DNA of 64,000 nucleotides from Sphingomonas sp. (GTDB lineage Bacteria; Pseudomonadota; Alphaproteobacteria; Sphingomonadales; Sphingomonadaceae): contig JAFKLY010000003.1 of NCBI GenBank assembly GCA_017304655.1, positions 372,001-436,000 on the forward strand. Direction: 5' to 3'. Below are positions 56,983-64,000 of the stretch, in pieces. The notes beneath the pieces were generated by a model. It made no database searches. It was not told where the DNA came from and saw only the letters and a list, made by a program, of their open reading frames with translations. The translations under genes were made by a program, and so were the position numbers. Positions within the stretch are counted from its first letter, which is position 1. The number at the start of each line of letters is the position of its first letter.

Positions 56983-57452
56983 GCATCTTCTCCCTTGCTC
57001 TTGTGCGAGATGAGATCAGCCCACGCAGCCGCGCCGGGATAATCGGAGTTCGCGGGGTTCCAGATGCGCTCCATCAGCGCACGCGCGTCGGGCTCGGCCA
57101 TGCCGGCCTCGTCCCGATTGTAGCGATAGAATAGCGCCGAGACGCGCCAGTTCATGATGCAATGGACGTGCACGGGCGTATCGTCCGCCTCGATCGCAGC
57201 GCGAAAGGCGCGGTAGTGATCCTCCGTCGGCGCATCGAACGGGATCGGGATATGCGTGTAGCGCAGCCCCGCCTTGGCTATGACTGCCGCTTCGTCCGGC
57301 AGCGCTTCGGCATGGCTATCCAGCGCCAGATTGATGACATGGCGCACGCCGATGGCCGCCAGCCGCGCGGGATCGCCCGGCAGCAACCGGCCGGACGTCG
57401 TGATGCGATCATCGAGGCGCAGGAAATTGCGGATGTCGTCGGGATCACTCAT
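56979..57452 (-). CDS. Tyrosine-phosphatase-like (DUF442-type) protein
   Basis: The 157-residue protein has SGRLLPGDPARLAAIGVRHV and HVHCIMNWRVSALFYRYNR. The latter is a Cys-x4-Arg active-site loop, one residue shorter than the classical Cys-x5-Arg of tyrosine phosphatases but like DUF442 proteins. The start is placed at the ATG at 57452, not the longer reading. Its place in an aromatic-degradation operon suggests a metabolic rather than signalling job, which is unproven. Confidence 0.7.
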   Translation of the reverse strand: MSDPDDIRNFLRLDDRITTSGRLLPGDPARLAAIGVRHVINLALDSHAEALPDEAAVIAKAGLRYTHIPIPFDAPTEDHYRAFRAAIEADDTPVHVHCIMNWRVSALFYRYNRDEAGMAEPDARALMERIWNPANSDYPGAAAWADLISHKSKGEDA

Positions 57453-57498
57453 GCGTCTGGCACCTTCCCTTGCTACGCCACAGCGGCGATCAGAGACC

Positions 57499-58371
57499 CT
57501 AGGCCAGCCCCAGCACCCGCGCGGCATTGTCCTTGAGGATGAGGGGCAGCACCTCCTCCTTGAAGCCCACGTCCTGCGCGGCGGCGATCCACTTCTCCGG
57601 CGTGATGAGCGGAAAGTCGCTGCCGAACATCATCTTATGCCGCAATTGGGTGTTGGCATAAGTGATGATCTGCTTGGGGAAATATTTGGGGCTCCAGCCC
57701 GAGAGGTCGATGAACACATTGTCCTTGTGCAGCGCCATGGAGAGGCTCTCGTCCGTCCAAGGCCAGCTCGGGTGGGCGAGGATGATCTTCATGTCCGGAA
57801 AATCGGCCGCGACATCGTCGACCAGCATCGGTTGGCCATATTTGAGGCGCACGCCCCCGCCCCCGCGCATGCCGGTGCCCATGCCGCTATGGCCGGTGTG
57901 GAAAATGGCTGGGAGCTTATGTTCCGCGATCACTTCATAGATCGGGTAGCCGGTCCGGTCGGCCGGGTGGATGCCCTGGATGAGGTGATGGAACTTGAAG
58001 CCCTTCACCCCGTAATTCTCGACCAGATCGCGCGCCTCGCGGGCGCCGAACTTGCCCTTGTGCGGATCGATCGAGGCGAAGGGGATGACGATGTCGTCAT
58101 GCTGCGCAGCAATTTCCGCAATCTCGTAATTGGAGACGCGCTTGGCGCCGACCGCGCTCTCGCAATCGACCGTAAACAGGCAGAAGGCGATCTGGCGTCC
58201 GCGGTAGAAGTCGATGATTTCGGGGATCTTCGGCCGCTCGCGCGGCGCCTTGAAATAGACGCTCGCGGCATCGAAGAACTTGCCCATCACCGCGTCCTCC
58301 GGGTCGTGGCACGAGACCTCGGCATGGACATGCACGTCGATGGCTTTGATCTTGGTGAGGTCGATGGGCAT
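57499..58371 (-). CDS. Amidohydrolase-2 family hydrolase/decarboxylase
   Basis: The ATG at 58371 gives MPIDLTKIKAIDVHVHAE; a longer reading runs into the REP element and is rejected. The 290-residue TIM barrel has metal ligands in DVHVH, FHTGHSG, LAHPSWPW and FGSDFPL. The family includes ACMSD-type decarboxylases and the aryl-beta-ketoacyl-CoA hydrolase CouO. With an SDR and an acyl-CoA ligase nearby, a CouO-like side-chain step is a reasonable guess. Confidence 0.85.
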   Translation of the reverse strand: MPIDLTKIKAIDVHVHAEVSCHDPEDAVMGKFFDAASVYFKAPRERPKIPEIIDFYRGRQIAFCLFTVDCESAVGAKRVSNYEIAEIAAQHDDIVIPFASIDPHKGKFGAREARDLVENYGVKGFKFHHLIQGIHPADRTGYPIYEVIAEHKLPAIFHTGHSGMGTGMRGGGGVRLKYGQPMLVDDVAADFPDMKIILAHPSWPWTDESLSMALHKDNVFIDLSGWSPKYFPKQIITYANTQLRHKMMFGSDFPLITPEKWIAAAQDVGFKEEVLPLILKDNAARVLGLA

Positions 58372-58388
58372 GGGATTCCTCTTGCTGT

Positions 58389-58459
58389 GCTCCTGCGAAG
58401 GCAGGAGCCTAGGGCGGTTGCGGCGCCACTTCGCCCTGGGTTCCTGCCTTCGCAGGAAC
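58389..58459. repeat. REP-like inverted pair of hairpins
   Basis: GCTCCTGC-GAAG-GCAGGAGC (58389-58408) and GTTCCTGC-CTTC-GCAGGAAC (58440-58459) are perfect stems with complementary loops, facing each other; an inner AGGGCG/CGCCCT pair lies between them. This is the typical REPIN layout of sphingomonad intergenic DNA. It begins 17 bp upstream of the amidohydrolase ATG. Confidence 0.85.
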
Positions 58460-58511
58460 ACGGTCCTTCATGAGGCGGGGCGAGCGTCAACCGCCCGCCC
58501 CAGCCGTAAAC

Positions 58512-60026
58512 TCAAAGCTGGATGATGACCGACTTGAGCTCGGTATAAGCCTCGACACCTTCCCGGCCCTGCTCACGACCAAGGCCGCTTTCCTTATAGC
58601 CGCCGAAGGGCAGCGCCGGGTCGATCACGCCGTGGCAATTGCCCCAGATGGTGCCGGCCTTGAGCTTGGCGGCAAGCTTGTGCATGGCCGACAGGTCCTT
58701 GGTCCAGATGCCGGCAGCGAGGCCGAAGCGCGTGTCGTTGGCCTGACGGGCGACTTCGTCGAGATCGTCGAAGCGCTGGGCGACCACCACGGGGCCGAAG
58801 ATTTCCTCGCGCACCACCCGCATGTCCGGCTTCACGTCGACCAGCACGGTGGGGTTCACATAATAGCCGCCTTCGCTCGCCGGGCTGTCGCCGCCCACCG
58901 CCACGCTGGCGCCGGCCTTCTTGCCGTCTTCGATATAGCCCATGACGCGGTTGAACTGCTCGTCACTGACCAGCGGCCCCATATGGCCGGCCGGATCGAG
59001 GCTGGCGCGCGGTTGCCAGAAATTGGTCGCCTCGACGAAATTCTCCAGAACCTGATCGAACACGCTTTTGTGCGCATAGAGGCGCGAGCCGGCGACGCAG
59101 ACCTGGCCCGAATTGAAGAAGATCGCCTGCGCCGTGCCGGGGCCGGCAACGCGGGGATCAACGTCCGGCAGGACAATGACCGGGCTCTTGCCGCCGAGTT
59201 CGAGCGTGACGCGCTTCAGGCTGTCGGTCGCCGTCTTGTTGATGAGCTTGCCGATCTCGGTCGAGCCGGTGAAGGCCACCTTGTCGACATCCGGGTGGCG
59301 CACCAGCCGGTCGCCGGCGGTGTGGCCATTGCCGGTGATGATGTTGACGACGCCGGCCGGAATGCCGCTCTCGGCGATGAGATCGGCGAGGCGCAGCGCG
59401 GTGAGCGAGGTCTGCTCGGCGGGCTTGAGGATCACCGTGCAGCCGGCGGCAAGCGCGGGCGCGATCTTGAGCACCGCCATGAGCAGCGGGAAGTTCCAAG
59501 GCACGATCTGCGCGGCGACGCCGATCGGCTCGCGGCGGACATAGGTGTGAAAGGTGCCGCGCGGCATGGCCATCGGCTCGCTCGCCTCAGTGCCTAGCTT
59601 GGTCGCCCAGCCGGCCATGTAGTGCATCATGCCGATGCAGCCCGGAATGTCGATGGCGGCGGCCATGCCTTTGGGCTTGCCGTTGTCGATGGCTTCCAGC
59701 TCGGCCAGCTCGTCAGCATGGGCGCCAAGCAGATCGGCCAGCTTATGCAGCATTGTCTCGCGCGCGATCGGCGGCAGATCGCTCCAGCGCCCGTCGTCAA
59801 AGGCGCGACGCGCGGCGGCGACGGCGCGATCAACGTCGTCATTGGTCGCGTCGACGAAGCGGCTCACCACCTTGCCCGAGCTGGGGTCGATCACCTCGAT
59901 GGCCGCACCGCCGGTCGAATCGACCCATTGCCCGTCAATGAAGAGCTGCGGCTTGCGAGCCAGCGCCTTCTTCGCCGCTTCCGAATAGGGGAACTGCTCC
60001 AGTTTCACGTTCGTCATCTGATTCAT
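58512..60026 (-). CDS. NAD+-dependent aldehyde dehydrogenase
   Basis: The 504-residue class 1/2-type ALDH has the catalytic Cys in FFNSGQVCVAGSRLYAH, Glu in LELGGKSPVIV, and FTGSTEIGKLI for cofactor. It lies 67 bp downstream of the PQQ alcohol dehydrogenase, a natural partner: alcohol to aldehyde in the periplasm, aldehyde to acid in the cytoplasm. It is distinct in type from the ALDH at 43160. Confidence 0.93.
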   Translation of the reverse strand: MNQMTNVKLEQFPYSEAAKKALARKPQLFIDGQWVDSTGGAAIEVIDPSSGKVVSRFVDATNDDVDRAVAAARRAFDDGRWSDLPPIARETMLHKLADLLGAHADELAELEAIDNGKPKGMAAAIDIPGCIGMMHYMAGWATKLGTEASEPMAMPRGTFHTYVRREPIGVAAQIVPWNFPLLMAVLKIAPALAAGCTVILKPAEQTSLTALRLADLIAESGIPAGVVNIITGNGHTAGDRLVRHPDVDKVAFTGSTEIGKLINKTATDSLKRVTLELGGKSPVIVLPDVDPRVAGPGTAQAIFFNSGQVCVAGSRLYAHKSVFDQVLENFVEATNFWQPRASLDPAGHMGPLVSDEQFNRVMGYIEDGKKAGASVAVGGDSPASEGGYYVNPTVLVDVKPDMRVVREEIFGPVVVAQRFDDLDEVARQANDTRFGLAAGIWTKDLSAMHKLAAKLKAGTIWGNCHGVIDPALPFGGYKESGLGREQGREGVEAYTELKSVIIQL

Positions 60027-60093
60027 GATCCAACTCCTTGGAATATTGTTCAGAAATACCCTGATGCCAGGAAATCCAGATTGTCCCTGCCGC

Positions 60094-62211
60094 TTATTTC
60101 GTTGCCTTGGCCTGCGCGAGTGCCTTGTCCTCGTTCGCCCGCTTTATGACATAGGCTCGAACCGCGTCGATGTCAGAGGGCGAAAGCACTTTCGACCAGC
60201 CCACCATGCCATTTGCGGTCAGCGCGCCGTCATGCACGATGGCCTGCCAGGTCTTGGCATCGCCGAGGGCAGCGGAGTGGCGCAGGTCCGGCGTCACGCC
60301 GCCGGAAATCGCCGCATCCCCATGGCAAACGCCGCAATAGCGCCCGAAAATCTGCCCGCCTTGCGCCACGACCGCAGCCGGCGCGGTGGCCGGCGGTGGG
60401 TTGAGCGGCGCCTCGACGATAGGCTGGGTTGCCGGCAGGACCGCCTTGCCACCCAGCTTGAACACGAGCAGCCGGCTCACATTGCGGGTCGCGCCGGACT
60501 TGAGCGCCACGATGCCCGGCGAAAGCGCGAAGGAGCCGCCCCAGCCGGCGAGAATGGCAACATATTGCTCCCCCTTCACCGTAAAGGTGATCGGCGGGGC
60601 AATGATGCCGGTTTGCGCCGGGAAGGTCCACAGCGGCTTGCCATCCTTCGAGGCATAAGCGACGAAATTGCCGGTGGCATTGCCCTGGAACAGCAGTCCG
60701 CCGGCCGTCGCGAGCAGGCCGCCGTTCCACGGCCCCTTCATATCGAGCCGCCAGCGCTCCTTCTGCGCGACCGGATCCCAGGCGACCAGCGCGCCAGTGG
60801 TGGATTTGAGCGCAGCTTCCCGAACCTTGGGATCAGCCGGCATGGAACCCGCCGCGAAGTCCGCGCCGGTGTTGAAGCCCATCGCCGCCGGCTTCCACTT
60901 GGGGTCCGGGATATAGGGGAAAGCCGTGATCTGCGCGGGGATGAACACCAGCCCCTCGGCCGGATCATAGGCCATGGGATGCCAGCTATGCGCGCCGCCC
61001 GGCCCCGGCGATCCGATCCAGGGCTTGCCGGTCTTGTCATAGCGGGACTGGGGATTTTCAATCGGCCGGCCGGTCTTGGGATCGAGACCCGTCGCCCAGT
61101 TGACCGGCACATAATTCTTGCCGGAGATGAACTGGCCGTTGGTCCGGTCGATCACATAGAAGAAGCCGTTCTTCGGCGCATGCATCAGCACCTTGCGCGG
61201 CTTGCCGTCGATGGTGAGGTCAGCCAGCATGATGTGCTGGGTCGCCGTATAATCCCATGTCTCGCCCGGCGTTTCCTGGAAATGCCAGGCATATTCGCCG
61301 GTCTTGGCGTGGATAGCGACGATGGACGAAAGGTAGAGATTGTCGCCACCGCCCGGCGAGCGATAGGCCTGATTCCAGGGCGAGCCGTTGCCCACACCGA
61401 TGTAGAGCAGATCGAGCGCGGGGTCATAGGCCATGGCGTCCCACACCGTGCCGCCGCCGCCCAGCTTCCAATAGTCGCCCTTCCACGTCGCCTCGGCCTT
61501 CTTGAGATACTCTGCCGTGTTTTTCCCCGGCTGATCGGGCACGGTGTAGAAGCGCCAGGCCTGTTTGCCGGTGTTGGCGTCATAGGCCGTCACATAGCCG
61601 CGCACGCCATATTCCGCACCGCCATTGCCGATGATGACGAGGCCGTTCACCACGCGCGGCGCGCCAGTGATCGTGTAGTTCTTGGTCTGGTCGACAGTGA
61701 CGACGCTCCACAGCTCCTTGCCGGTCGCGCGGTCGATCGCGATCAGGCGGCCATCGAGCGAACCGATGAACAGCTTGTCGCCCCAGGCGGCGAGACCGCG
61801 ATTGACGACATCGCAGCAGGCCTTGACGGCCGCGTCGCCCGGCACCTTGGGATCATATTCCCAGAGTAACTTGCCGCTTGCGACGTCATAGGCCTTCACC
61901 TTGGACCAGGCGGTGGAAATGTAGAGCTTGCCATCAATGGCGAGCGGCGTGCCCTCCTGCCCACGCGCGGTATCGAGGTCGGCGAACCAGGCGAGGCCGA
62001 GCTGGCCGGCATTCTCGGTGTTGATCTGCTTGAGCGGGCTGAAGCGCTGCTCGTCATAGGTGCGCCCGTAGGAGAGCCAGTCCGCGTCGGTGCCCTTGGC
62101 GATCGTCTCGCCATCCACGCTGACCGCCGAGCCGCTGCTGCCCCCGCTCGTGCCGCAGGCAGCCAGCAATGCCAGTGGTGCAAGCCCCGCCCAGAAACGC
62201 AAACCCCTCAT
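60094..62211 (-). CDS. PQQ-dependent quinohaemoprotein alcohol dehydrogenase, predicted lipoprotein
   Basis: The 705-residue protein has a lipoprotein signal (APLALLAACGTSGG), an eight-bladed PQQ domain with the vicinal disulfide CC in KACCDVVNRG, and a C-terminal cytochrome c domain with the haem motif CGVCHG. It oxidises alcohols to aldehydes at the periplasmic face and passes electrons to the respiratory chain. No PQQ synthesis genes are in the window. It sits between ALDH and acyl-CoA ligase genes in one leftward series. Confidence 0.92.
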   Translation of the reverse strand: MRGLRFWAGLAPLALLAACGTSGGSSGSAVSVDGETIAKGTDADWLSYGRTYDEQRFSPLKQINTENAGQLGLAWFADLDTARGQEGTPLAIDGKLYISTAWSKVKAYDVASGKLLWEYDPKVPGDAAVKACCDVVNRGLAAWGDKLFIGSLDGRLIAIDRATGKELWSVVTVDQTKNYTITGAPRVVNGLVIIGNGGAEYGVRGYVTAYDANTGKQAWRFYTVPDQPGKNTAEYLKKAEATWKGDYWKLGGGGTVWDAMAYDPALDLLYIGVGNGSPWNQAYRSPGGGDNLYLSSIVAIHAKTGEYAWHFQETPGETWDYTATQHIMLADLTIDGKPRKVLMHAPKNGFFYVIDRTNGQFISGKNYVPVNWATGLDPKTGRPIENPQSRYDKTGKPWIGSPGPGGAHSWHPMAYDPAEGLVFIPAQITAFPYIPDPKWKPAAMGFNTGADFAAGSMPADPKVREAALKSTTGALVAWDPVAQKERWRLDMKGPWNGGLLATAGGLLFQGNATGNFVAYASKDGKPLWTFPAQTGIIAPPITFTVKGEQYVAILAGWGGSFALSPGIVALKSGATRNVSRLLVFKLGGKAVLPATQPIVEAPLNPPPATAPAAVVAQGGQIFGRYCGVCHGDAAISGGVTPDLRHSAALGDAKTWQAIVHDGALTANGMVGWSKVLSPSDIDAVRAYVIKRANEDKALAQAKATK

Positions 62212-62263
62212 CCTCTCTCCCTTTCGTCTTCGCCGGCCCCCTCTTGCTCGGGTCGCCCAGCGT

Positions 62264-63820
62264 TCAGTTCACCATGCGTGCCTGATCACCCCAATAAGGC
62301 TGGCGCAAGGCCTTCTTGTCCATCTTGCCGGCCGCCGTGCGCGGAATGGCATCGACGAAAGCGACCGTCTTGGGCGCTTTCACGCTGCCCAGACGCGCTT
62401 TGACATGGGCGATCACCGCCGCCTCATCAATCTCGCCGCTGCGGACCACCACCGCATGGACCTGCTCACCCCAATGCGCGTGCGGCAGGCCGATGATCGC
62501 CGCCTCGGCCACCGCGTCGAGTTCCATGATCGCGCCCTCGACTTCCGCCGAATAGACGTTGAACCCGCCGGTCACGACCATGTCCTTCTTGCGATCGACG
62601 ATGTAGTAATAGCCATGCTCGTCGCGCCGGCCGACGTCGCCGCTATGGTGCCAGCCATGCGCCGTCGCTTCCGCCGTCGCCTCGGGCATCTCATAATAAC
62701 CGCCGCCCACGATCCCGCCGCGCGCGACGATCTCGCCGACCTCGCCCGTCGGCAGGATGTTGCCATCATCGTCCATCAGCTCGACGCGGACGGAGTAGCT
62801 CGCCTTGCCGCAGCTTGCGAGCCGCTCGGGATGGTCGCCCCGCGCCGCCGCCGCCACTTCGTGCGGCGGGAGCCAGGTCGCGATCATGTGGCACTCGGTC
62901 TGGCCATAGCTCTGACACATGCACGGCCCGAAGATCTCGACTGCCTGGCGCAGCTTGTCCGGCGAGACCGGGGAGCCGGCGAGCAGGAAATAGCGCAGGC
63001 TGGAATAATCATAGTCGCGCACATGGGGGTGCGCGAGCATCGTGTAGAGCGCGGTCGGCGGCAGGAACATGTGGGTGACTCGATCCCGCTGGATCGCGCG
63101 CATCACTGCTTCGGCATCAAAGCCCGGCAGCACAGAGACGGTCGCGCCCATGGCGACCGCCGCCATGGCGACCGGCCCGGCGGCGTGCGTGAGTGGCGCA
63201 GTGGCGAGGCATACCGGATTATCGGCCGGCATCAGATTGCCGATCGTCTCCATGAGCGCCCCCCAGCTGCGGTTCATGATCCGCACGCCCTTGGCCGGGC
63301 CGGTCGTGCCGCCGGTCGCGATGATGGCGGTGAGCTCGTCGGGATTGCCGACCGGATCGCCAAGGTCCGGCGCGTCCGGCGCATCCTCGGGCAGCATGAA
63401 GGCATCGAGCGAAGGATGCTCGCCATCCTCGGCATCGAGGCAGATCAGCTTGCGGATGCTCGGCACCCGCGCCTGCACGTCCCGCGCCTCTGCGGCCAGG
63501 CTGGAATGATAGAACAGCCAGCCGGCCCGCACATAGTCGAGATAGGCAATGTTGGCGTCCAGCGCGTTGCGCGTATTCACCGGAATCCACACCGCGCCGG
63601 CGCGCCACAGGCCAAGCAGCGTGGTCAGAATCGCGCCATGATTGGGCGACATGATCGCCACCGGCTCCTGATGCGCCAGGCCCGCAGCCCGCATCGCGCC
63701 GGCAAGGCGATGAGTCAGCCGATACATCTGCGCATAGCTGTACTGCGCCTCATCCGCGATCAGGATCGGCCGATCCGGGTGGAGCTGCGCCTGCTTGTCG
63801 AAATAGTCGATGGAGCGCAT
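62264..63820 (-). CDS. Acyl/aryl-CoA synthetase (AMP-forming)
   Basis: The ATG at 63820 gives a 518-residue ANL-superfamily ligase. It has the ATP loop IIATGGTTGPAKGV, SYGQTECHM, GWHHSGDVGRRDEHGYYYIV, the hinge DRKKDMVVTGGFNVY and the C-terminal GKMDKKAL with the catalytic Lys. It activates a carboxylic acid as CoA thioester, probably the acid made by the alcohol and aldehyde dehydrogenases. It ends 52 bp upstream of the PQQ-ADH gene. Confidence 0.93.
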   Translation of the reverse strand: MRSIDYFDKQAQLHPDRPILIADEAQYSYAQMYRLTHRLAGAMRAAGLAHQEPVAIMSPNHGAILTTLLGLWRAGAVWIPVNTRNALDANIAYLDYVRAGWLFYHSSLAAEARDVQARVPSIRKLICLDAEDGEHPSLDAFMLPEDAPDAPDLGDPVGNPDELTAIIATGGTTGPAKGVRIMNRSWGALMETIGNLMPADNPVCLATAPLTHAAGPVAMAAVAMGATVSVLPGFDAEAVMRAIQRDRVTHMFLPPTALYTMLAHPHVRDYDYSSLRYFLLAGSPVSPDKLRQAVEIFGPCMCQSYGQTECHMIATWLPPHEVAAAARGDHPERLASCGKASYSVRVELMDDDGNILPTGEVGEIVARGGIVGGGYYEMPEATAEATAHGWHHSGDVGRRDEHGYYYIVDRKKDMVVTGGFNVYSAEVEGAIMELDAVAEAAIIGLPHAHWGEQVHAVVVRSGEIDEAAVIAHVKARLGSVKAPKTVAFVDAIPRTAAGKMDKKALRQPYWGDQARMVN

Positions 63821-63830
63821 CGCCTGACTT

Positions 63831-64000
63831 TCAGCCCCAGCGGTTGATCTCTGGACCCGGCGCAAAGCCGTGGGCGGGCTCGCTTGTCCGCGCCTGTGCC
63901 AGTGCCCGCTGCACGCTCGGCCGCGTCGCGACCCGTGCCAGCCACGCGGCGAGGCGCGGTTTGCCCTCGAACGCCGCCGGCAGCAGATCGCGCATCGGCG
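63831..64000 (-). CDS. Glutathione S-transferase C-terminus (partial, 5' end outside window)
   Basis: The last 55 codons are visible: an alpha-helical PRLAAWLARVATRPSVQRAL segment ending PGPEINRWG and TGA at 63831-63833. This is the usual C-terminal helix of GSTs. It lies 10 bp upstream of the CoA ligase gene, likely in the same operon. The type of GST cannot be decided from this part. Confidence 0.7.
   Translation of the reverse strand, partial: PMRDLLPAAFEGKPRLAAWLARVATRPSVQRALAQARTSEPAHGFAPGPEINRWG

Noticed and set aside
58372..58461. N-terminal extension of the amidohydrolase (reading FLRRQEPR...)
   Set aside because: This is the translated REP element, a known source of false starts in sphingomonads; the ATG at 58371 fits the family start.
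60025..63847. Two long + frames antisense to the PQQ-ADH and CoA ligase genes
   Set aside because: Both are shadows; the minus-strand proteins have haem, PQQ and ANL-ligase motifs.

Overview
The window is chromosomal DNA of a high-GC alphaproteobacterium, almost certainly a sphingomonad (Sphingobium/Novosphingobium type). Support comes from the flg gene order with sigma-54 promoters, the YfgM-like/bamB/der block, a palindromic REP-like element typical of sphingomonads, and a lignin-aromatic gene set that closely parallels the ligM region of Sphingobium sp. SYK-6. No rRNA, tRNA, CRISPR array, insertion sequence or phage gene was seen.

Region 1 (1-14.7 kb) is a flagellar locus. flgBCDEFGHIJKL runs leftward from a textbook sigma-54 promoter at 8119-8134. 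Diverging from it are a compact MotA/MotB-like stator pair, flgA (own sigma-54 promoter), flgM, a FlgN-like gene, a stand-alone lytic transglycosylase (own sigma-54 promoter), flhA and fliA. FlgJ lacks a muramidase domain, FlgH lacks a lipidation cysteine, and FlgE is short.

Region 2 (14.7-20.6 kb) is housekeeping: panB, a YfgM-like TPR protein, bamB, der, a TusA-like gene and an Hpt phosphotransfer protein. Region 3 (20.7-27.1 kb) is a soluble molybdenum NAD+-formate dehydrogenase operon, fdsG-fdsB-mobA-fdsA-fdsD-fdhD, with mobA inserted between the usual subunit genes.

Region 4 (27.2-64 kb) is a catabolic island for lignin-derived aromatics, interrupted at 35.2-38.6 kb by a two-gene, PilZ-containing exopolysaccharide synthase locus. 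The island holds a MarR-controlled lignostilbene dioxygenase plus DUF3237 operon, a GMC oxidoreductase, a LigW2-like decarboxylase with an aldehyde dehydrogenase, a LigD-like SDR, the ligM-metF-fhs O-demethylation/C1 operon, a LigF-like glutathione transferase, a PQQ-dependent quinohaemoprotein alcohol dehydrogenase, further aldehyde dehydrogenase, acyl-CoA ligase and amidohydrolase genes, four MFS transporters and an IclR regulator.

My working model is this. Beta-5 (phenylcoumaran-type) dimers are oxidised by the GMC enzyme, converted to a stilbene by the DUF3237 protein and cleaved by the stilbene dioxygenase. The aldehyde products are oxidised and decarboxylated by the ALDH/LigW2-like pair. 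LigM removes methoxyl groups onto tetrahydrofolate, and MetF, Fhs and the formate dehydrogenase can pass that carbon to CO2 with NADH recovery. Individual family assignments are mostly firm; the joined pathway is inference.
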